Shown here piece by piece: positions 17,926 through 26,448 of a DNA stretch of 64,000 nucleotides (position 1 is the first letter of the stretch; each line of letters starts with the position of its first letter). The position numbers and the translations under genes were made by a program. The DNA comes from Afifellaceae bacterium (GTDB taxonomy: Bacteria > Pseudomonadota > Alphaproteobacteria > Rhizobiales > Afifellaceae): NCBI GenBank assembly GCA_028281235.1, contig JANQKG010000010.1, positions 62,001 to 126,000 of the forward strand, given 5' to 3'. The notes under the pieces were generated by a model that did no database searches, was not told the DNA's origin, and saw nothing but the letters and a program-made list of their open reading frames with translations.

Positions 17926-18963
17926 TCAATCTACGGAGATGCCGCGGATCGCACCAACTGTTTCGTTCCACACGCCGGCGCATTCGGGAAATGTGCGGCT
18001 GCACCGCTCGGCCCAGTCGCTAACGATGGCCTCAGCGGCGATGGCACGCAGCTTGGCCAGGTCGTCTTCGCTGATCTCAACGAGGGTCAGATCGTATTGG
18101 CCATAAACGTCGCTGTCGCATGCGCTCCCCGTCGTGCAGGCCACGGCCGCCTCGTTGGTGGTCTGTGCCAGTGTCCAAAGCTCGCCTTCCAGCGCCTTGA
18201 ACGCCTCGACGAGCGCCGCCTGGCCGTCTTCACTTTGCTTGTTCCACCAATCCAGATTGACCACATGGGCCTGCACCGCACCGGAGACGGACAACGGCAG
18301 CACGTGGCTCGTCACTTCCGGCCATTTGCCCGTGTTCGCCGATGTCGGTGAGGTGATGCCGCACGAGGCGACGCCGCGCTGAAGCGCCGGGTAGACTTCC
18401 GGGAAGGCCAGGGTCACCGGCGTGGCGCCCAGGCTTTCCAGAAGCGTCGACATGGAGGCGGTATAGGAACGCACCTTCATGCCCTTCAGATCGTCGAGCG
18501 CGGTGATTGGCTCATTGCAGAAGAAGATCTGCGTGCCGAACGGCCAAATCGCCAGCGCCTTGACGCCGAAGCGCTCCTCTAGCCGCGTGTTAAATGCCTC
18601 CCGATAGGCGTTCACCGCACCGCGCAGATCGTCCATGCTGGTGGAGACGCCGATCAGATCGATTCCCTCCAGGAACGGATCGTCGGAGGCGACAAGACCG
18701 ACGGTGATGGAGGCGATATCGAACGTGCCGGCACGCGCGAGGCGCAGACCATCGCTCATGCTCAGACCAAGCGCCTGAAACTCGCTGCGCTCCACATCAA
18801 AGGCGGCATCGGCCGACAGCGCATCCATCGTCGCCGTTTCGATCGGGTACTGCGCGCTTGTCACTTGCGACTGGCTCAGCCAGCGGATCTGGGTTTCAGC
18901 CGCCGCGCCCAGCGGCGCGCAGATGATTGCGGCGGCCAGTGCGGGAAGAGCAAAGCGTTGCAT
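17926..18963 (-). CDS. TRAP transporter periplasmic binding protein (DctP class), system 1
   Basis: This 345-residue secreted protein starts at the ATG at 18961-18963 with GGGAGA upstream. A signal peptide spans about residues 1-23 (MQRFALPALAAAIICAPLGAAAE). The mature chain has the DctP pattern: the ligand-arginine region LKGMKVRSY near residue 175, then LAFPEVYPALQRGV near residue 200. The C-terminus is Cys-rich for this family, with CTTGSAC and CSRTFPEC possibly forming disulfides. It captures the solute for the permease pair downstream. Confidence 0.88.
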   Translation of the reverse strand: MQRFALPALAAAIICAPLGAAAETQIRWLSQSQVTSAQYPIETATMDALSADAAFDVERSEFQALGLSMSDGLRLARAGTFDIASITVGLVASDDPFLEGIDLIGVSTSMDDLRGAVNAYREAFNTRLEERFGVKALAIWPFGTQIFFCNEPITALDDLKGMKVRSYTASMSTLLESLGATPVTLAFPEVYPALQRGVASCGITSPTSANTGKWPEVTSHVLPLSVSGAVQAHVVNLDWWNKQSEDGQAALVEAFKALEGELWTLAQTTNEAAVACTTGSACDSDVYGQYDLTLVEISEDDLAKLRAIAAEAIVSDWAERCSRTFPECAGVWNETVGAIRGISVD

Positions 18964-19297
18964 CACGGTCTCCCTCGTGTTGTCGGTTCTGTTGCCTTCT
19001 CTGCTCAATTCAATGTTAGAAAACGACCATATGTCAATAGAGATGTCGCATATTGTGAGAGAAAGAGATCATGGGCATCATCTTGAGGGTTTCTTCTCAC
19101 AAATATGCACGCCCTGGGTGGTCAGCGAGCGGGTACTATCCGCGCTGGTTGTCGGGCCGGAGGTCGTGCTGATCCGGCGTTCGCCGGATGTGTTTCTGGG
19201 AGCGTTTCAAGCTGGGCCGGGGCGAGCCGTCGCCGCCGTCGGGGATCACCCTAAAGGTAAGCAGCGGCCGCGAGGCGAGGGCGGGTTCCGGCTGCCT
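18964..19297. promoter_or_regulatory. Promoter region of TRAP operon 1 with a repeated 15-base motif
   Basis: These 334 bases hold no supported gene. The AT-rich part at 19010-19070 contains TTGACA on the minus strand (19037-19032), a fair -35 box, though its -10 partner is weak (TAACAT or ATTGAA). Next to it, TCGCATATTGTGAGA at 19046-19060 matches 14 of 15 bases of a sequence in front of the ThDP-enzyme gene at 36561-36575. A rightward open frame across this region overlaps the next gene and has no protein-like features. Confidence 0.45.
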
Positions 19298-20104
19298 TTA
19301 GCGGAGTGCGTCGACGACGTCCATGAAGCGCTTCACGCGGATCGGATCGACCGGATTCCAGGTATCGCCATCGACCTTGAAATGCGTTCCGACGATGCAG
19401 CCCTCTGCGACCTTTAGAATGTCCGAAACGTTGTCGATGTTGACACCGGTATTGGCAAAAACCGGCACATCGCCGACGGCTTCCGCCACAGCCCGCAAAT
19501 CTGAGCCGTCGACAGGTTGACCGGTAATTGGGCCGGACACGAGGATGGCATCCGCCAGCGACGAAAAAACCGCGCTTTTGGCGCGCAGCGCAATCGGACG
19601 CTGATCAAGCGAATGGGCGAACTCTGCGTTGATATTGAACAGGAGTTTCATGTCCGATCGGCCGAGATTGCGCCGTAGCCGGGCCGGGGTCGCGCAGTCC
19701 GGCGCCCACACACCCATGTCGGACGCAAAGACGCCGGTGAAGATCTCGCGGACAAAGGCCGCACCGGTCGCGGCAGCGATTGCGACCGACGCGCTCGGAT
19801 CCCACAAATAATTGACTCCAAAGGGATTTTTTACATCCGGCTTGAGTGCGGTGACCAATGCGGTCATCGCCGCCAGGCTCTCCGGCGTGGCCTTCAGCAA
19901 ATAGGGACGGTCGTTTTCGTTGCCGAACATGATTGCGTCGACGCCCGCCGTCTGCAGGCTTTCCAAGTCGCGCGCGGCGTCCTCAATCAACCGGTTCATG
20001 CCGCCATCCGCATCGTAAAGCGGCGAGCCCGGCAGCGCGCCAATATGGACCATGCCGATGATGGTCTTGCTCTTGCCGGCCAGGAAGTCAAACGTCATGG
20101 GCAC
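19298..20104 (-). CDS. BtpA/SgcQ-family TIM-barrel protein
   Basis: This 268-residue protein has the BtpA/SgcQ hallmarks: IGMVHIGALPGSPLYD near residue 16, GNENDRPYLLKATPE near residue 61, LFNINAEFAHS near residue 159 and a C-terminal phosphate-type loop VFANTGVNIDNV then GTHFKVDGDTWNPVD. In cyanobacteria BtpA affects photosystem I assembly, while in enterics SgcQ lies in a sugar PTS cluster, so the activity is not defined. It lies 54 bases after the DeoR-type regulator gene and is probably co-transcribed with it, which favours a sugar- or nucleoside-like catabolic role. Confidence 0.82.
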   Translation of the reverse strand: MPMTFDFLAGKSKTIIGMVHIGALPGSPLYDADGGMNRLIEDAARDLESLQTAGVDAIMFGNENDRPYLLKATPESLAAMTALVTALKPDVKNPFGVNYLWDPSASVAIAAATGAAFVREIFTGVFASDMGVWAPDCATPARLRRNLGRSDMKLLFNINAEFAHSLDQRPIALRAKSAVFSSLADAILVSGPITGQPVDGSDLRAVAEAVGDVPVFANTGVNIDNVSDILKVAEGCIVGTHFKVDGDTWNPVDPIRVKRFMDVVDALR

Positions 20105-20158
20105 GCCCTCTTTAGCTGCTGCATGAGGTAGTCGTCGGCTTGATCGGATTGAGGGGAG

Positions 20159-20965
20159 CTAGTCAGCCACCTGCAGCTCAACACCGGACGCCGCCAACCG
20201 TTCAACCAGCACATCGTCCGGCGTCTGATCGGTGATCAACAGATCGATGGCGCCGAGGTTGCAGATCTTGACGACAGACAGATGGTTGAATTTCGAGCTG
20301 TCGAGCAGGGCGACCACACGCTCGGCACGGTCGGCAAAGGCGCGTTTGATCTCCGTGTCATCGAGCGAATAGTCGTAAAGGCCGTCCGATGCGATGCCGG
20401 AAGCGCCGAGAAAAGCCCAATCGAAATGAAAACTCTCCAATTGTCGCCGGGCCAGGTCGCCGACCAAGGACGGCTCGGTGCCGCGAATCTCGCCGCCCGG
20501 CATATAGACCCTTGGTGCGGCGGTGGAGAGCATCAGTCCGATCTTCACACTGTTTGTGAAAACGCGCACATCCATGTCCTGAATCGCATGCGCCAGGCTC
20601 AAGGTTGTCGAGCCGATGTCGACCGCAACCGTCTGCTTCGGTGTGATGAGGCTGGCGGCCGCCCGGCCGATTCTGGCCTTGGCTTCACTGTTCTCACGCA
20701 TCCTCAGATGGAGAGCCGGCTCAAAGATATCGAGGTGAATGTCCTGGTTGGTTCTGCGCGCAATCGCGCCGCCATGCGCGCGCTCCGCCACGCCGCGCGC
20801 CACCAGCACGTCCAAATCGCGCCGCACGGTCATTTCCGAAACGCGGAGGCGTTTGGCCATGTCCCCAATGGAAACGTAGCTGGATTGGGCAAGCGTCAAC
20901 GCGATGCTGTCCCGCCGTTCCGATGCGGAAAGCCGCTTGCTGGCCCGCTGGCTCTCGACGTTCAT
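20159..20965 (-). CDS. DeoR-family transcriptional regulator
   Basis: The product has 268 residues. The N-terminal winged helix carries the DeoR signature SYVSIGDMAKRLRVSEMTVRR followed by DLDVLVARGVAERAHGGA. The C-terminal sugar-phosphate-binding (DeoRC) domain shows VAVDIGSTTLSLAHA near residue 105 and FLGASGI near residue 189. I prefer the ATG at 20965, which has AGGG six bases before it; a GTG at 20989 is also in frame. The regulator probably senses a phosphorylated sugar and controls the downstream BtpA-like gene and itself. Confidence 0.85.
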   Translation of the reverse strand: MNVESQRASKRLSASERRDSIALTLAQSSYVSIGDMAKRLRVSEMTVRRDLDVLVARGVAERAHGGAIARRTNQDIHLDIFEPALHLRMRENSEAKARIGRAAASLITPKQTVAVDIGSTTLSLAHAIQDMDVRVFTNSVKIGLMLSTAAPRVYMPGGEIRGTEPSLVGDLARRQLESFHFDWAFLGASGIASDGLYDYSLDDTEIKRAFADRAERVVALLDSSKFNHLSVVKICNLGAIDLLITDQTPDDVLVERLAASGVELQVAD

Positions 20966-20989
20966 GATCAACCCTGGAGCGTTCAACAC

Positions 20990-21343
20990 GGAGCTAAGGT
21001 AGAAATGTCACACCGTATGTTACATTTCAACCGAAATCATCGCAGGGATCACAAGATGCAAACTGCCGGCGCCTGGGTGTGGAGGTGGCGGCCATTTGGC
21101 TTTCAGCTTGGCCGCCATGAGCCGAAACAATGCGCCGCTTTCTGCAAGGAGCATGGCGGCCATCCGCATGACCGGACGCCGGCAACTCAGTGCGCGTTCT
21201 GAGAGCCCGTTTGAGAATGCCGGCCGCACGCCTTATCGATAGCTGATCAGACGGCCGCCTGCCAGGACAAGGCCGGTTGGGGGCTCTTGTTCTATAATCT
21301 TTAGAGCCAGGACCGACCATGTCGGCGCGAGCGAACGTCTGAT
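20990..21343. promoter_or_regulatory. Operator region of the DeoR-family gene and gene-free stretch
   Basis: Just upstream of the DeoR-type gene are three related half-sites: GAAATGT (21002-21008), ACATTTC (21022-21028, its exact reverse complement) and GAAAT (21033-21037). The last two form ATTTC-N4-GAAAT. TTTC/GAAA half-sites are common for DeoR-type repressors, so this is a likely autoregulatory operator. The remaining 300 bases up to the amidase stop contain no gene I can support. Confidence 0.45.
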
Positions 21344-22780
21344 TTATCCGGCCGCGCGCCGTGAGGTTGATTTTTCAAACAGGCTCTGAGGCCTTGCTTC
21401 GATCGGTGTCTCTGCTCGCCCGAGGACTTGCTCGCACGCCCGCATTGCGCCCATAAGCCGATCCTCTCGGAGGAGTGGCACAACAAGCTGAAGCCCGACC
21501 GGCAGGCCGTCCGCCGTCATGCCACAGGGAAGAGAGGCAGCCGGCTGACCTGAAAGGTTGAAAGGATAGGTGAAGTAGGACCAGACCTTGGCCGCCTCGT
21601 GTCCGGCCGGAAGGCCGCTGTCGATGTCCCATGCCACACATGGTGTCGTCGGTGTCAGGAGCAGGTCATAGCGCTGGAAGAAGTCACGCAAGGTTTCGCG
21701 GTGGCTGAGGCGACTGCGAAGAAGGCGCGTGAAATGGTCCGACGTCATGGAACGAAAGTCGTGGATCGCCTCAAGCAGTGGCGGATCGACGAGATGTGGC
21801 GCGTTGTCGACCGTGTCGCCAAGGCGCGCGTTGCAGCCTCCGATAAACTCCGCCGCCAAGATGTCCGCCGGGTCGGGGCAAACCTCCTTCACCTCTTCGA
21901 TGTTCGGAAACAGGGAGGAGAACTTGGCCACAGCAGCCGCGACGGCGTCAGCCACCGGCCTGTCGACTTTGGCGTAGCCCAGCGTCGGTGAGAACGCGAC
22001 CCGAAGATCGCGAAGGTCTCCGGCCGGGGTCTCCGTGCCGATCGGGGGATAGAGCGAGAAGGGGTCGCGCGCGTCGGCGCCGGCGATGACGTGAAGCAGC
22101 AGACCCGCATCCGACACGCAACGCGCGATCGGACCGACATGCGCCAATGTCGGCGTGGCGCTGGCCGGCCACACCGGCACGCGGCCGAAATTGGCCTTGA
22201 TGCCGACGAGGCCGGTAAAGGAACACGGCGCGCGAACCGAGCCGCCGCCGTCGGTGCCAAGCGCCAGCGCCGTCACCCCGACGGCGACTGACGCTACCGC
22301 TCCGCCCGATGATCCGCCGGGCGTCGTGCCGAGGTTCCAGGGGTTTCGCGTGTTTCCGTGAACGAGGCTCTTTGTATAGCCGCGATAGCCGAACTCGGAC
22401 GTTGTGGTCTTGCCAAGCACGATCGCGCCGGCAGATCGCAGCCGCTCCACAGCAGGCGCGTCGTGTTTCGCGATATTGTCCTTCAGGGTGAGAGAGCCGT
22501 AACGCGCCGGCAGGTTGGCGACGTCGATCAGGTCCTTGATCGAGACGGGGATGCCGTGCAGCGGCCCTAAATCATCGCCGCGGCGAATTGCGGCCTCGGC
22601 CTCGTTGGCCGCTTGACGCGCACCGTCGGCGTCCGCGGCAACGAAAGCGTTGAGGTCGCCTTCCGTCTCCTCAAGACGCGCCAGCGCCGCTGCGACGAGC
22701 TCCACCGGCGAGACCTCGCCCTTAGCAATGCGCGGCGCCAGGTACGTCGCGTCGAGGGCAAGCTGCGGATCAATGGTCAT
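21344..22780 (-). CDS. Amidase (amidase-signature family)
   Basis: This 478-residue amidase-signature enzyme has the Ser-cisSer-Lys triad visible: the lysine in GIPVSIKDLIDV near residue 77, the cis-serine in TTPGGSSGGAVASV near residue 150, and the nucleophile in LGTDGGGSVRAPCSF near residue 176. The start is the ATG at 22780. The frame is open for another 54 codons, but that stretch is Arg-rich and overlaps the cyclase gene. It is the last gene of TRAP operon 2, 14 bases after the cyclase-family gene, and should hydrolyse an amide in the cytoplasm. GatA is unlikely because gatC/gatB are absent. Confidence 0.88.
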   Translation of the reverse strand: MTIDPQLALDATYLAPRIAKGEVSPVELVAAALARLEETEGDLNAFVAADADGARQAANEAEAAIRRGDDLGPLHGIPVSIKDLIDVANLPARYGSLTLKDNIAKHDAPAVERLRSAGAIVLGKTTTSEFGYRGYTKSLVHGNTRNPWNLGTTPGGSSGGAVASVAVGVTALALGTDGGGSVRAPCSFTGLVGIKANFGRVPVWPASATPTLAHVGPIARCVSDAGLLLHVIAGADARDPFSLYPPIGTETPAGDLRDLRVAFSPTLGYAKVDRPVADAVAAAVAKFSSLFPNIEEVKEVCPDPADILAAEFIGGCNARLGDTVDNAPHLVDPPLLEAIHDFRSMTSDHFTRLLRSRLSHRETLRDFFQRYDLLLTPTTPCVAWDIDSGLPAGHEAAKVWSYFTYPFNLSGQPAASLPCGMTADGLPVGLQLVVPLLREDRLMGAMRACEQVLGRAETPIEARPQSLFEKSTSRRAAG

Positions 22781-22794
22781 AGGTCTTCCACGGC

Positions 22795-23490
22795 TTAGTC
22801 GAGCGTGGCGAAGGCGCGCACGGGGGAGCCGGAGCCCTTGCCGAGCCGAAGCGGCACCGCCTGAAACTGAAACTCGCCTTTGCCCACCAATTGCTCGAGG
22901 TTGCACAGCCACTCCACGTGCGTGATGCCGCGATCGCGGCAAACCCGATGACTTGGGAACTCCGGGCTGTTCGGCCGGTCGGTGGAGGGACCCTCAACGC
23001 CGTGCAGGAGCGAGCCACGATCAGCCAGCCAATGGGTCGCCGCAGCGGTCAATCCGGGATTGGAATGCATGCATGAATCGTTGGGAAAGTGCCGCGCATG
23101 AAGGCCGGTGTTGAGAAGCACGATATGCCCGTCCACCTTTACACCGGCCGCCGCTTCAGCGGCGTTCATGTCGTCCACGTCGATGTCGCCGAGGTCGGGG
23201 ATGTGGGTGAGGTCGAAGCAGACGGCCTTGCCCATGAAGAAATCGATCGGCATCTCATCTACGGTCGCGCCATCAGGGTTGGTGTGGAAGAAGGCGTCCA
23301 CATGCGTCCCCACATGATTGAGCATGCCGAGATACTCAATCGCTGACGTGAAGGGGTCGTCGGGCGTGCCGAGCTTAAGTGCGAGGCTTCCTTCGTGCGT
23401 GAGGTAAGGGATGTAGACCGGCTTCGGCATCGTCTGATGCGCCGGCATGAAGTTCTCCACTGTGACGGATAGATCGATGATGCGTGACAT
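22795..23490 (-). CDS. Cyclase-family hydrolase (kynurenine formamidase / isatin hydrolase-like)
   Basis: This 231-residue protein starts at the ATG at 23488-23490. It carries the family metal motif HVGTHVDAFFH near residue 58, followed by the LNTGLH region and the C-terminal GITHVEWLCNLEQL. The family hydrolyses N-formylkynurenine, isatin and related cyclic imides or amides. Its partner in the operon is an amidase, so a two-step opening of a cyclic amide is plausible but unproven. Twenty-five bases separate it from the TRAP large-permease gene. Confidence 0.82.
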   Translation of the reverse strand: MSRIIDLSVTVENFMPAHQTMPKPVYIPYLTHEGSLALKLGTPDDPFTSAIEYLGMLNHVGTHVDAFFHTNPDGATVDEMPIDFFMGKAVCFDLTHIPDLGDIDVDDMNAAEAAAGVKVDGHIVLLNTGLHARHFPNDSCMHSNPGLTAAATHWLADRGSLLHGVEGPSTDRPNSPEFPSHRVCRDRGITHVEWLCNLEQLVGKGEFQFQAVPLRLGKGSGSPVRAFATLD

Positions 23491-23515
23491 GATGCTGTCC
23501 TTCTTCTCCGCGCCC

Positions 23516-24793
23516 TCACTCGCCAAACAGGAGATCCGGAATCGTGAGTGTTAGCGGTGGGAAAATGGTGATGAGAAAGAGAACGGTCAGGAGCGGGACC
23601 ATGAATGGCAGGCACGCCCGTATGACGGTGACCAAGCTCACGTCGGCCACCCGGGCCATGACAAAGAGAAGCAGCCCGATCGGCGGCGTTATCAGGCCGA
23701 TCATCAGATTGAGCACCATGATGACGCCAAACTGAACCGGGTCGATTGCGAACGCGACGAGCACCGGCACGATGATGGGAGTCAGGATCAAAATGATCGC
23801 AACCGTCTCCATGAACATGCCGGCGACGAGCAGAATAAGGTTGAGCAAGAGCAGCGCTTGCCACGGTTCCGACGCCAGCGATAAGATGGCGGCAGAGAAC
23901 ACCGCTGCGATGTTCTCGCGGACCAGGATCCAGCCGAAAGCGGCCGATGCGCTGACCATCAGCATAACGACAGCCGTGGTCTCGAAAGTCTCGAGCAGAC
24001 CGCGAAGGATGGAGCCCGCGCCAAGCGCGCGGTACCAAAACGCCCCGATGACCAGCGCGTAGAGCACCGCCACGACAGCCGCCTCCGTCGGCGTGACGAT
24101 GCCGCTCATGATGCCCCCGATAATGATGATCGGGGTGAGCAAGGCCGGGAAGCTCGACCGCAAGGACGCCAGTATCGCGGAAAGACTTGCCCGCTTTTCG
24201 CGCGGATAGCGGTGGCGGAGCGACAAGTTCCACACCATGGCGTGCAAGGCGAGCGCCATCAAAAGGCCGGGAACGATTCCCGCCGCGAAGAGGCGCCCGA
24301 TCGATTCATTGGCGACAACGCCATACACAATCATCGACAGGCTTGGCGGAATGATCGGTCCGATCGTGCTCGACGCTGCGGTGATGCCGACCGCGAACTT
24401 GGCTGGGTAGCCTTGGTCGCGCATCGCTTTGATCTCAACCGTCCCAAGCCCGCCGGCATCGGCGACGGCCGTGCCGCTCATGCCGGAGAAGATGAGGCTT
24501 GCGGTGATGTTGACGTGACCAAGGCCGCCGGGGAGGTGGCCGACAAGCGCGCGTGCAAAGCCGAACAGCTCGTCGGTTATCCGGGCGGAGTTCATCAAGA
24601 TGCCGGCCAATATGAAGAACGGAACGGCAAGCAACGCGAACTGGTCGATGCCGTTGAACATCTGCTGGACGACGATCAGGGGCGGAATGCCGGCGATGAT
24701 GATGTAGAGCAGCGACGATATCCCCAGCGCCGCGAAGACCGGGACGCCGAGCAGCAAAAGGACGAGCAACGAGCCGAGCAGGAGCGCAAGCAT
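23516..24793 (-). CDS. TRAP transporter large permease (DctM class), system 2
   Basis: This 425-residue, highly hydrophobic protein has the DctM motifs FSGMSGTAVADAGGLGTVEI near residue 108 and LITPPIGLLLFVMARVAD near residue 364. Its ATG shares one base with the TAA of the small-permease gene (TAATG), so the two are coupled. It forms the transport core of the second TRAP system. Confidence 0.92.
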   Translation of the reverse strand: MLALLLGSLLVLLLLGVPVFAALGISSLLYIIIAGIPPLIVVQQMFNGIDQFALLAVPFFILAGILMNSARITDELFGFARALVGHLPGGLGHVNITASLIFSGMSGTAVADAGGLGTVEIKAMRDQGYPAKFAVGITAASSTIGPIIPPSLSMIVYGVVANESIGRLFAAGIVPGLLMALALHAMVWNLSLRHRYPREKRASLSAILASLRSSFPALLTPIIIIGGIMSGIVTPTEAAVVAVLYALVIGAFWYRALGAGSILRGLLETFETTAVVMLMVSASAAFGWILVRENIAAVFSAAILSLASEPWQALLLLNLILLVAGMFMETVAIILILTPIIVPVLVAFAIDPVQFGVIMVLNLMIGLITPPIGLLLFVMARVADVSLVTVIRACLPFMVPLLTVLFLITIFPPLTLTIPDLLFGE

Positions 24794-25290
24794 TAGCTGC
24801 GTAATCTATGCGCCAGCCTGATCGACAGCCTTATGGCGGCGAGGGTGAAGCCAATGGCGATCGCAGCATAGACGTAGCTCATCGGCAGCAGCATGGCGGC
24901 GCTTTTCGTTCCATGCAGGACCGCAATTATGCGGATTGCGAAGTAAGCGAGGGCAATAAGGAGGGCGAGGGTGATGACATCCTGAAGGATGATCAGCCGG
25001 CGGCTCCATTTGGCGGGAAGAAACTCGTCGAGAACGGCTACGCGAATATGCGTGCCACGACGACAGGCAAAGGCCGCGCCGATAAACGTGGCGTAGATCA
25101 AACCATAGCGTGACAGTTCTTCTGACCAGCTCAGGCTGTTGTTGAGAACGTAACGGAAGAAGACCCCCAGCGACATGATTGCCAAGATGGCGATCATCAG
25201 GATGATGCCGAGATTGCCTTCCGGCCCCGCCTCACGCAGGACAGCACCGACCTCGGTCCGTGCGCCACGGCCCTGAGATTCCGTCATCAC
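24793..25290 (-). CDS. TRAP transporter small permease (DctQ class), system 2
   Basis: This 165-residue protein has four hydrophobic segments, the family's NNSLSWSEELSRYGL motif near residue 50 and the charged linker RRGTHIRVAVLDE. The gene can start at the GTG at 25290 or the ATG one codon later. It lies between the binding-protein gene and the large permease, with a strong hairpin upstream. Confidence 0.87.
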   Translation of the reverse strand: MMTESQGRGARTEVGAVLREAGPEGNLGIILMIAILAIMSLGVFFRYVLNNSLSWSEELSRYGLIYATFIGAAFACRRGTHIRVAVLDEFLPAKWSRRLIILQDVITLALLIALAYFAIRIIAVLHGTKSAAMLLPMSYVYAAIAIGFTLAAIRLSIRLAHRLRS

Positions 25291-25303
25291 CGGGTCCCCC
25301 GCG

Positions 25304-25329
25304 CTTCGGAGCGGCGACCCGCTCCGAAG
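25304..25329 (-). terminator. Intercistronic hairpin after TRAP binding-protein gene 2
   Basis: CTTCGGAGCGG (25304-25314) and CCGCTCCGAAG (25319-25329) form a perfect 11-bp stem with a 4-base loop, 13 bases after the stop of the binding-protein gene. It fills most of the 52-base gap to the small-permease gene. No T-tract follows, so partial termination or RNA protection is more likely than full termination. Confidence 0.6.
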
Positions 25330-25342
25330 GCGTTCGTGCCTG

Positions 25343-26332
25343 TTACTCGATCGCGCGAATGCGGTCGACGGTCTCCCGTGTCCAAGTTCCGTCGGCCACG
25401 CCTTGATCGACGATCGATGCCGTCATCTCAATAAAGGGTGCCGGGTCGGGGCTGGTGAATTCAAGCCAGCCATTGTCCGTCATCAATTGCTGCAGGCTGT
25501 CCTCCTGCGCAACGACTTCCGCGGTCGCCGCCGCGCCGAATTCATCAGCGGCGGTCTGCAGGCAACCTTGCTCCGCTTCCGACAGGGCCGACCACACATG
25601 CCCGCCCGTCACCCACAGCACGTACTCCACGAGGTGATTGGTCAGCGCGACGTAGTCCAACACTTCGTAGAACTTCTTTGCATGGATGACCGGCACCGGA
25701 TTGACGGTCGCCGAGACCACGCCCTGCTGCAGAGCCAGATAGACCTCAGCAAAGGCGACGGGCGTCGGGTTGGCGCCGACAGCCTCCGGGAATGCCTTGT
25801 AGAACGGCGAGTCGGGAACACGGATCTTCAGGCCCGTCATATCGGCTGGCCCGTTCACCGGCGTGTCCTGACTGCCGACCTGAAAGGCGCCGAAATAAGC
25901 GGCGCCCATCATCCGCTGGCCCGTGGCTTCACTCCATCCGGCCCATAGATCGCTGAACACGTCGCTCGTGCGATAGGCGAGCGCCTGGTCGCGATCGCGG
26001 AAGATGTACGGCGCTGCACCGATTGCCAGCGCCGGATAAGCGGCAGATGCAAAGATTTGCCCGGTGAAGATGATGTCGACACCGCCAAACTGAATCTGCT
26101 CGTTGAGTGCGGTCTCCTTGCCGAGCTGCGATGCGGGGAAGACAGCGATTGAATGGGCTCCATTGGTGCAGGCTTTGAAGCCCTCAGCAGCGGCCAGCGC
26201 CGCAGTGTGGATCGGGTGTCCCGTTTCATAGACATGCCCGAGCTTGAACTCCGTCGCACTCGCGGTAGCGCCAGCGGCAATGACGAAGCTTGCGGCTAGG
26301 CCCGCGACCGTAATCCGATTGGAAAGGCTCAT
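25343..26332 (-). CDS. TRAP transporter periplasmic binding protein (DctP class), system 2
   Basis: The 329-residue product has a signal peptide of about 26 residues (IAAGATASATEF marks the cleavage area) and the DctP core: LGKETALNEQIQFGGVDI near residue 71, LKIRVPDSPFYKAF near residue 174 with the carboxylate-binding arginine, and AFAEVYLALQQGVV near residue 199. The ATG has GGGAGG at good spacing. It heads TRAP operon 2 and is divergent from the IclR gene, with a perfect palindrome between them. Confidence 0.9.
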   Translation of the reverse strand: MSLSNRITVAGLAASFVIAAGATASATEFKLGHVYETGHPIHTAALAAAEGFKACTNGAHSIAVFPASQLGKETALNEQIQFGGVDIIFTGQIFASAAYPALAIGAAPYIFRDRDQALAYRTSDVFSDLWAGWSEATGQRMMGAAYFGAFQVGSQDTPVNGPADMTGLKIRVPDSPFYKAFPEAVGANPTPVAFAEVYLALQQGVVSATVNPVPVIHAKKFYEVLDYVALTNHLVEYVLWVTGGHVWSALSEAEQGCLQTAADEFGAAATAEVVAQEDSLQQLMTDNGWLEFTSPDPAPFIEMTASIVDQGVADGTWTRETVDRIRAIE

Positions 26333-26371
26333 TGATTCCTCCCTTCGATCTTCCGGTTGACTGGCTCCGTT

Positions 26372-26387
26372 ATTCTCTATAGAGAAT
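26372..26387. promoter_or_regulatory. 16-bp perfect palindrome, likely IclR-family operator
   Basis: ATTCTCTATAGAGAAT reads identically on both strands. It lies in the short gap between the divergent TRAP operon 2 and the IclR-type regulator gene, and a further TTCTCT half-site follows at 26392. A TATACT hexamer at 26404-26409 could be the regulator's -10 box. The position fits a shared operator that controls both directions. Confidence 0.6.
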
Positions 26388-26448
26388 GACGTTCTCTGAA
26401 AGATATACTGCCGTTGCTCGGCGGGCGCGTCAACATGGGAGTTTCGTT

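Noticed and set aside
18923-19417. A plus-strand frame of 164 codons over the promoter of TRAP operon 1
   Set aside because: It overlaps the start of one gene and the end of another, lacks a ribosome site and shows no family features.
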